A DNA stretch of 64,000 nt from Candidatus Villigracilis affinis. Lineage in GTDB: Bacteria; Chloroflexota; Anaerolineae; Anaerolineales; Villigracilaceae. Position 1 is the first letter of the stretch. Every line of letters starts with the position of its first letter. Where the stretch lies: assembly GCA_016718275.1 (NCBI GenBank), contig JADKEA010000019.1, positions 372,001 to 436,000 of the forward strand, read 5' to 3'. A program made the translations under genes and the position numbers. Below the pieces are notes generated by a model, which was not told the origin of the DNA, did not search any database, and saw only the letters and a list, made by a program, of their open reading frames with translations. Of the stretch, positions 58,648 to 64,000 are shown in pieces.

Positions 58648-59910
58648 TTATGAAGCGTTGTTATACAACTCTCTTAATCTTCGTTCAAGGAACTCTCGTT
58701 CAGATTTTTGTTGAGTTAATAAAAGTGCCCGTTCATAGGAAGCACGGGCCTCTGCTGTTTTCCCCAGGCGACGGCATAGATCTGCGTGTGCGGAATGGAT
58801 GAAATGATAATCATTGAGATCACCACGTGCGAGAATGGCTTCAATGATCACAAGGCCTGCTTCGGGGCCATCGCGCATAGCAACCGCAACGGCACGATTT
58901 AATTCAATGATCGGGGATGGATCCGCCTGGATCAAAATATCGTACAACGCGACGATCTGATTCCAATCTGTCCCATCTGCTGTGGCGGCTCTCGCATGAA
59001 CGGCAGCGATCGCGGCTTGAATGGTATAAGGACCGAAGCGACGGGAGGCAAGCGCTTGTTGGATCAGCCTCAAGCCTTCGGTGATTTGAGCGCGATCCCA
59101 CAGCGAACGATCCTGCTCATTGAGCAGGATCAGCTCTCCCGTCGGTGAGACGCGCGCGGCCCGCCGCGATTCCTGTAATAACATCAAGGCCAGCAATCCA
59201 ATGGCTTCGGGTTCCGCTAACAACTCCACCAAAAGCTTTCCAAGCCGGATGGCTTCGCTGGAAAGATCGTGACGGGTGAGGGATGCCCCGAAAGATGCGG
59301 AATAGCCTTCATTGAAAACCAGATAAATGACATGCAAAACAGAATCAAGCCGATCCGGCAGGTCAGCATGCGATGGCACTTCATAGGGAATGCGTGCATC
59401 ACGGATCTTTGCCTTTGCACGTACGATGCGTTGCGCGATGGTGGGCGGAGGCGTGAGAAACGCGTGCGCGATCTCTTCGGTGGTGAATCCGCAGACGGTG
59501 CGCAGGGTTAACGCGATCTGCGCATCTGGAGATAATGCAGGGTGGCAGCAGGTGAAGATCAAACGTAGGCGTTCATCTTCGATATCTTCATCCTCTGTTT
59601 CAAATGGATTTTCCGTATTTGGCCCCAATTCATTAGCGATCTGTGCGAGCGAAGAGTCGAAGCGCGCGCGGCGGCGGATGTTATCGATGGCTTTGAAGCG
59701 TCCCACGGAAACCAGCCAGGTGCGTGGATTTTTAGGCAGACCTTCGCGCCCCCATTGTTCCAATGCTGTGGTGAAGGCTTCATGTAAGGCTTCTTCTGCA
59801 AGATCGAAATCCCCTAGTAGACGAATTAAAGTAGCGAGAACGCGGCGTGATTCAAGGCGATAGATCTCATCGATCGTCTCACGTAATTTTTCGCTCGCGT
59901 CCTCACTCAT
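58648..59910 (-). CDS. ECF42-type RNA polymerase sigma factor with DUF6596/TPR-like extension
   Basis: A protein of 420 residues. Sigma regions 2 and 4 occupy residues 1-170 (IYRLESRRVLATLIRLLGDFDLAEEALHEAFTTALEQW, LRTVCGFTTEEIAHAFLTPPPTIAQRIVRAKAKI). A 240-residue C-terminal domain typical of ECF42 follows (FNEGYSASFG, LLALMLLQESRRAARV, LNRAVAVAMRDGPEAGL). ECF42 factors are known to be encoded with DGPF proteins rather than with anti-sigma factors, as here. ATG 59910 is chosen (MSEDASEKLRE), 8 bases after the upstream gene; a longer start at 59952 would overlap it. Last gene of the operon. Confidence 0.93.
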   Translation of the reverse strand: MSEDASEKLRETIDEIYRLESRRVLATLIRLLGDFDLAEEALHEAFTTALEQWGREGLPKNPRTWLVSVGRFKAIDNIRRRARFDSSLAQIANELGPNTENPFETEDEDIEDERLRLIFTCCHPALSPDAQIALTLRTVCGFTTEEIAHAFLTPPPTIAQRIVRAKAKIRDARIPYEVPSHADLPDRLDSVLHVIYLVFNEGYSASFGASLTRHDLSSEAIRLGKLLVELLAEPEAIGLLALMLLQESRRAARVSPTGELILLNEQDRSLWDRAQITEGLRLIQQALASRRFGPYTIQAAIAAVHARAATADGTDWNQIVALYDILIQADPSPIIELNRAVAVAMRDGPEAGLVIIEAILARGDLNDYHFIHSAHADLCRRLGKTAEARASYERALLLTQQKSEREFLERRLRELYNNAS

Positions 59911-59918
59911 TTTCAATG

Positions 59919-60407
59919 TTAGGCCGTTAGAAATGCCAGTTCCGTTTCCCATTTGCTCATATCGGGTTCAATAGCCGGGTCGGAGTAATACCATTCCACA
60001 CGCCCGCCCCAGCGTTCGCCGTCCATCTTCCATTGGATGTTATTCTTTTCTGCCCAGGCCAATAGGTTTGCTGTGGCTTCTTCGAGCTCAGCAGGATGCC
60101 CCGTGTGCAGCATCATGGCATAATGCCCGGCAGGCAAAATGTCCGCGATGATCTGCCCATCCCCTTTGATGGGGGATGCAACGGGCACAGCCACATCGAT
60201 CTCAAGTTTTTTATCCATCTCCACGACGTTATAGCGCCAGAATACTGCGCCTGATGGTTGGATCCCTTTTTCCGCAAGCCAGGCAAAGACATCGTCGCTC
60301 AGGGGAGGCAGGGTGGGGCCGATCTCAGCCATGCTGACGAGTTTGCGGATCGCTACATAATGTTGTTCATTGCGATCCACGAGTTTGGGTTCTGTAATAT
60401 TGATCAT
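59919..60407 (-). CDS. GyrI-like small-molecule-binding domain protein
   Basis: A protein of 162 residues: 'VDRNEQHYVAIRKLVSMAEIGPTLPPLSDDVFAWLAEKGIQPSGAVFWRYNVVEMDKKLEIDVAVPVASPIKGDGQIIADILPAGHYAMMLHTGHPAELEEATANLLAWAE'. This is the GyrI-like/SOUL-type effector-binding fold found at the end of MerR-family regulators, here as a stand-alone protein. It may bind a hydrophobic ligand and modulate the sigma factor next to it. The start is ATG 60407 with AAGGAGAAAAC. Confidence 0.87.
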   Translation of the reverse strand: MINITEPKLVDRNEQHYVAIRKLVSMAEIGPTLPPLSDDVFAWLAEKGIQPSGAVFWRYNVVEMDKKLEIDVAVPVASPIKGDGQIIADILPAGHYAMMLHTGHPAELEEATANLLAWAEKNNIQWKMDGERWGGRVEWYYSDPAIEPDMSKWETELAFLTA

Positions 60408-60490
60408 GTTTTCTCCTTGTTATTTTAATCGACTAGTGCGCCGTCTGCACTGTAAATGATTACATTTTTATTCTTAAGCATCATGATGGC

Positions 60491-60847
60491 CTACTTCTTT
60501 TCCAATTCCCAGATCGGACGGACTTCAATGCCGCCGAAACGAGCCAGCGGAATTTTTGCCGCGACCTGGATGGCATCGTTCAAGTCCTTGGCTTCGATCA
60601 GGATGAAGCCGCCCAGTTGTTCCTTGGTCTCCGTGAATGGGCCATCGGTGGTGGAGATCTTCCCGTTACGCATCCGTACGGTGACGGCAGATTTTACAGA
60701 CTCAAGTGCCTCTGCAGCGATGAAATGGCCGCTGCGTTGAAGCTCTTCGTCATAAGCCAGCGACTCGTTGTCAAAAGCGATCTTTTCGGTCTCCGACATT
60801 TTGTCGAGTACCGTCCCGTCAAAATAAACCAGACATAGATATTTCAT
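60491..60847 (-). CDS. DGPF domain (YCII-related) protein 1
   Basis: A protein of 118 residues: 'MKYLCLVYFDGTVLDKMSETEK', and the signature 'VRMRNGKISTTDGPFTETKEQLGGFILIEAKDLNDAIQVAAKIP'. DGPF proteins are the standard genomic partners of ECF42 sigma factors and are thought to be their regulon members. The start is ATG 60847 with AAAGGAGTACACA. It is preceded by its own TGTCGA-N17-CGACTA promoter. It shares about two thirds of its residues with the second copy. Confidence 0.95.
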   Translation of the reverse strand: MKYLCLVYFDGTVLDKMSETEKIAFDNESLAYDEELQRSGHFIAAEALESVKSAVTVRMRNGKISTTDGPFTETKEQLGGFILIEAKDLNDAIQVAAKIPLARFGGIEVRPIWELEKK

Positions 60848-60888
60848 TGTGTACTCCTTTAAGTAGATTTGAACTTGCTTTCAGGGAA

Positions 60889-60917
60889 TAGTCGTTTGGC
60901 ATAGCCCAAAATCGACA
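60889..60917 (-). promoter_or_regulatory. ECF42-type promoter for DGPF gene 1
   Basis: On the minus strand TGTCGA (60917-60912), 17 bases, CGACTA (60894-60889). The same two boxes and spacing occur before DGPF gene 2. The TGTCGA -35 box is the one reported for ECF42 sigma factors. Confidence 0.8.
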
Positions 60918-60932
60918 ATCTGAAAAAATTGC

Positions 60933-61292
60933 CTACTTCTTCTCAAATTCGTACACGCGGCGGACGTGAATAAACCCCATGCGGGCGGAGGGAATCCCGG
61001 CAGCAACCTGGACTGCTTCCTCCATATCCTTTGCCTCGATCAGCACGAATCCGCCCAATACTTCCTTGGTCTCGGCAAATGGCCCATCAGTGATGGAAAT
61101 CTTCCCGTTTCGCATGCGCACCGTCGTGGCGGTTTCCACAGGCTGCAGGGCTTGGGCGATGAGCCAATGTCCGCTCTGGCGCAGGGTTTCATCGTAATCA
61201 AGGTGCTCATTGACAAGGTCATCTGCTTCCTTCTCGGTCTGTGGGCCCAGCCCATTGTTTGGTTCCTCATATACAACACATAAAAATTTCAT
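60933..61292 (-). CDS. DGPF domain (YCII-related) protein 2
   Basis: A protein of 119 residues: 'MKFLCVVYEEPNNGLGPQTEKEADDLVNEHLDYDETLRQSGHWLIAQALQPVETATTVRMRNGKISITDGPFAETKEVLGGFVLIEAKDMEEAVQVAAGIP'. It is a paralogue of DGPF protein 1, with the core DGPF.ETKE.LGGF intact. The start is ATG 61292 with AAGGAGTCC; ATG 61295 and the longer frame to 61349 are less likely. First gene of the ECF42 operon. Confidence 0.94.
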   Translation of the reverse strand: MKFLCVVYEEPNNGLGPQTEKEADDLVNEHLDYDETLRQSGHWLIAQALQPVETATTVRMRNGKISITDGPFAETKEVLGGFVLIEAKDMEEAVQVAAGIPSARMGFIHVRRVYEFEKK

Positions 61293-61314
61293 CATGGACT
61301 CCTTTTTTATTGAA

Positions 61315-61343
61315 TAGTCGTTTGAGAAGGTTTGAAATCGACA
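61315..61343 (-). promoter_or_regulatory. ECF42-type promoter for DGPF gene 2
   Basis: On the minus strand TGTCGA (61343-61338), 17 bases, CGACTA (61320-61315), 23 bases before ATG 61292. The rest of the region to the comM stop (61344-61594) holds nothing recognised. Confidence 0.82.
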
Positions 61344-61594
61344 AAACATCCGTTAGAAAACTGAACTGGTGTGAAGGATAATGGGAAATAATGGGGTTGA
61401 GTGAAAATTGAGCGGTATTAACATGTATGAGAACCTCCCAACAAAAACACCCCTAGATACAGAGGTGCTAAACTATTTTCGGATATTTTCTTCTTTTTAT
61501 GGTGGGGTATAAATCGCGATTACCTAAATTTATACCCGTATAGAATTATTTCCCACTACATCTTTTATCCTAAGCCTGAAGATTTGGGTTTTTA

Positions 61595-63124
61595 TCACCC
61601 CATCATGATCTTCGGACGATACTGCAACGCCTCCGCCAAATGCGTGGACAAGATCTCTTCACTCCCTGCCAAATCTGCGATGGTGCGCGATAATTTGAGG
61701 ATGCGGTGATAGGCGCGCGCTGACAAATTGAGTTGACTCATCGCCGCCCGCATCAAGCTCTGACCTTCAGGCTGTAACTGACAAAATTGCCTGACCTCCC
61801 CGATGCGCATGTCGGCGTTGCAGACGACATCTTTAGCTTCCCCATTAGAGAAACGATTATTTTGAATATCTCTTGCAGTTTGAACGCGCTTGCGGATAGC
61901 TTCACTTGACTCACCAAGTTTGTTGCCGCTAAGTTTTTCGTAATCCACGCGCGGGACTTCGATGTGAATATCAATGCGGTCAAGCAGGGGACCGGAGATG
62001 CGTTTTTGGTATTTGGTTACCATAGCAGGCGCGCAAGTGCAGGGCTTGAGGGAATCGCCGTAGTAGCCACAAGGGCAGGGATTCATGGCAGCGATCAATT
62101 GGAAGTTTGCTGAAAAAGTTAGTGAGCCTTTGGCGCGGCTGATGGTGACGACTTTATCTTCCATGGGTTGCCGCATCACTTCGAGAACGCGTGTGCCGAA
62201 TTCGGGGAATTCATCGAGGAAGAGCACGCCGCGATGCGCAAGGGAGATTTCGCCGGGCTTGGGAATATTCCCGCCACCGACGAGACCCGCATGTGAAATC
62301 GTGTGATGCGGTGATCGAAATGGACGATGTTTGATTAAGGGTGTTCCAACGGGGAGTTGATCTGCAACAGAATAGATGCGCGTCACATCTAAAGATTCTT
62401 CGATGGACATTTCAGGGAGAATGCCGGGCAGGGCGCGGGCGATTAATGTTTTTCCAGCGCCAGGACTGCCCACCATCAAAACGTTGTGCCCGCCAGCGGC
62501 CGCAACTTCGAGTGCGCGTTTGACGTGTTCCTGACCTTTGATTTCGGAGAAGTCAGTGGGGGTGAAGAGCGGTTCGAGAAAATTCTCTGAGGGTTGATAA
62601 GGCTGAATTAAACGCCGACCCGCTAAATGGTCGTAGAGATCCGCAAGCGATTTGACCGGGATAACCTCAAGGTCGGGAATCAAGGCTGCTTCGGGTGCAT
62701 CCACTTCAGGGACGAACATCCGCTTGTATCCATTGGCTCGGGCTGTGGCGGCCATCGGCAAGATGCCGCGGGTGTGACGGACGACGCCATCAAGTGAAAG
62801 CTCACCGACGACGAGTGTGCCATCCACGACATCATGAGGGAGGTGACCTGCGAGGAGGATGACGCCGAGTGCGATGGGCAGGTCGTAGGCGGGTCCTTCC
62901 TTGCGGACGACTGCGGGAGCGAGATTGACAACGATGCGATGACGGGGGAAATGCAAGCCTGCGTTCTTGACTGCGGTTTGCACACGCTCACGACTCTCTT
63001 GCACGGCGGCATCGGGCAGGCCCACAATGGTGACACCGGGCAGACCGTTGGTGTAATCGACTTCCACTTCAACGATGACGCCTTCAAGACCCACTACAGC
63101 GCAGGAGTAAACTCGGGAGAGCAT
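61595..63124 (-). CDS. comM: ComM/YifB family Mg-chelatase-like AAA ATPase
   Basis: A protein of 509 residues, the normal family length. It has an N-terminal LonC-like domain (GLEGVIVEVEVDYTNGLPGVTIVGLPDAAVQESRERV) and an AAA core with Walker A GSPGAGKTLIARALPG and Walker B GVLFLDEFPEF. The zinc-binding stretch is CPCGYYGDSLKPCTC, and the C-terminal part is IRKRVQTARDIQNNRF to RPKIMMG. ComM is a helicase that extends branch migration during natural transformation. The start is ATG 63124; TAAAAT stands 6 bases upstream and no ribosome binding site is seen, so a leaderless transcript is possible. Extra fragments of its 3' end lie at 51.8 and 58.2 kb. Confidence 0.97.
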   Translation of the reverse strand: MLSRVYSCAVVGLEGVIVEVEVDYTNGLPGVTIVGLPDAAVQESRERVQTAVKNAGLHFPRHRIVVNLAPAVVRKEGPAYDLPIALGVILLAGHLPHDVVDGTLVVGELSLDGVVRHTRGILPMAATARANGYKRMFVPEVDAPEAALIPDLEVIPVKSLADLYDHLAGRRLIQPYQPSENFLEPLFTPTDFSEIKGQEHVKRALEVAAAGGHNVLMVGSPGAGKTLIARALPGILPEMSIEESLDVTRIYSVADQLPVGTPLIKHRPFRSPHHTISHAGLVGGGNIPKPGEISLAHRGVLFLDEFPEFGTRVLEVMRQPMEDKVVTISRAKGSLTFSANFQLIAAMNPCPCGYYGDSLKPCTCAPAMVTKYQKRISGPLLDRIDIHIEVPRVDYEKLSGNKLGESSEAIRKRVQTARDIQNNRFSNGEAKDVVCNADMRIGEVRQFCQLQPEGQSLMRAAMSQLNLSARAYHRILKLSRTIADLAGSEEILSTHLAEALQYRPKIMMG

Positions 63125-63166
63125 GGTTTTATTTTACATGATGTTTTGACTTTATGATGGATGTGT

Positions 63167-64000
63167 TTACCCGAAGACGACAAAATCAAGCGGCTCAAGT
63201 TTGAGTTCTTTGTGACGGGAGGGCGTGCTGCGTCCGTGTAATTGCTTGATGCTCGTTACAGAATATTGTTCGATGATGCGTGAGGCGATCGTTTGCGGGG
63301 CTTCGGAAAAGTTCGCGAAGATGACGGAGCGTTTGCCCGCGTGCATGCGCATGAATCCCAGAACGTGGTCGTTCTCGGTTTGGATGATCTCCAATTCGCC
63401 GCCTGAGAAGACGTTGTGTTTTTTTCGCAGGTCGATCAACAGTTTAAGACCCTGATAGACACGCCCTTCGATGGTACGGAAATCGTTTCGCCTTGCATAC
63501 TTCTCCCAGTCCGCTTTTGGGCGGTGTACCCAGCGGCTGTCACGTTCATGGGCTGGATCGTCGCGGTAGGTGTAATCGTTGAGCGTGCCGATCTCGTCGC
63601 CGAGATAAATGAGCGGAATTCCGCCAGCGGTGAGGATCACGCCGTGGATAAGGAGAATGCGCCGAACGGCCAGTTCCACTTCGTGTGCGCCTTCTTCCTT
63701 TAAAGCCTTCTCCAATCCTGCGAGCGAAGCGCCCGTCCCGCTGATGCGGCAATCACCTGTTTTTGGATTCTCTTGAAAGGGAAGTCCGCGTGCAAAACTG
63801 CCTTCGAATCGGCCCCTGTAAAATTCATTCAGGAAGCGGCGATGGTCGTTGCCGTTGATGCCAAAGGAAGCGGCGTCTTCGTCGGAGAAGGTCCAGCCGA
63901 TGTCATCGTGGACACGCACATAATTGACCCAGGCTGTGTCGGGATGAAGTTTGAAACGTGTGGCGAGAGAGTGTGAAAGTAACTTCACTTCGCGTGTGGC
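63167..64000 (-). CDS. GH13 amylosucrase-like glycoside hydrolase, C-terminal part (5' end outside window)
   Basis: The frame is open to the window edge, so at least 278 C-terminal residues are shown. 'WVNYVRVHDDIGWTFSDEDA' is the family's conserved region with the transition-state-stabilising Asp. 'GGIPLIYLGDEIGTLNDYTYRDDPAHERDSRWVHRPKADWEKYARRND' is typical of the amylosucrase/sucrose-active branch (GH13_4), followed by a C-terminal beta domain. The nucleophile Asp and acid Glu lie upstream, outside the window. It would act on sucrose or alpha-glucans. It ends 42 bases from the comM start in the same orientation, so comM lies downstream of it. Confidence 0.92.
   Translation of the reverse strand, partial: ATREVKLLSHSLATRFKLHPDTAWVNYVRVHDDIGWTFSDEDAASFGINGNDHRRFLNEFYRGRFEGSFARGLPFQENPKTGDCRISGTGASLAGLEKALKEEGAHEVELAVRRILLIHGVILTAGGIPLIYLGDEIGTLNDYTYRDDPAHERDSRWVHRPKADWEKYARRNDFRTIEGRVYQGLKLLIDLRKKHNVFSGGELEIIQTENDHVLGFMRMHAGKRSVIFANFSEAPQTIASRIIEQYSVTSIKQLHGRSTPSRHKELKLEPLDFVVFG

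Overview
The window looks like a chromosomal segment of a Chloroflexota bacterium, most likely class Anaerolineae. The basis is family content: several MalT-like STAND/LuxR regulators starting with a 'P-I-L-A-T-K-L-Y' motif, DUF4386 and DUF6326 membrane proteins, DGPF proteins with an ECF42-type sigma factor, and many small stress proteins of the GlsB, CsbD, YtxH and YggT types. No rRNA or tRNA gene and no CRISPR array was seen, so the taxonomy is inference.

Bases 1-28,700 are almost entirely plus-strand and read as a stress and signalling island. It holds a hybrid kinase end, two orphan receiver proteins, a diguanylate cyclase and an HD-GYP protein sharing nearly the same PAS sensor, and many small proteins: three 52-residue membrane proteins, a 19-residue peptide, two GlsB-type proteins, CsbD, YtxH, YggT, dodecin, cupin, BON, PRC-barrel, CBS and HU. 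A redox/fermentation run (LUD protein, zinc alcohol dehydrogenase, aspartase/fumarase-like lyase) and a PRC-rhomboid-AI-2E-AI-2E operon follow, then an LSDAT (SLOG) protein next to methylglyoxal synthase. Eight copies of a 69-bp element with fixed internal spacing lie upstream of genes in this part. It ends in a -10-like hexamer and is probably a shared promoter/operator; it is the strongest undescribed signal in the window.

Bases 28,800-35,900 carry a minus-strand XRE-STAND-TPR regulator, a CPBP protease, an ECF sigma factor, and a CopB-type metal ATPase with a probable frameshift at its start. Bases 35,900-37,300 are damaged: a MalT-like gene runs into a 37-base G tract, followed by G-rich non-coding-looking sequence and a frameshifted isochorismatase-like gene. 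A second G tract lies at 40,080. Both look like sequencing or assembly faults.

Bases 37,300-51,500 hold two paralogous clusters, each led by a 909-910-residue LuxR/STAND regulator. Each regulator is followed by a small conserved domain (here called WADWF) that runs in frame, without a stop codon, into the next protein. Both clusters contain an MDR alcohol dehydrogenase and DUF4386-type membrane proteins; between them are a GNAT protein, an alpha/beta hydrolase and a serine hydrolase.

Bases 51,800-63,100 are organised around comM. The intact gene (61,595-63,124, minus) is accompanied by two extra fragments of its 3' end at 51.8 and 58.2 kb in the same orientation. They bracket a cyclase-ATPase-TPR protein and a GAF-GAF-GGDEF protein, then an ECF42 sigma operon with two DGPF genes, each preceded by a TGTCGA-N17-CGACTA promoter. 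The window ends in a partial GH13 amylosucrase-like gene. Several regulators have a TATAAT-like box 6-7 bases before ATG and no ribosome binding site, which suggests leaderless transcripts.
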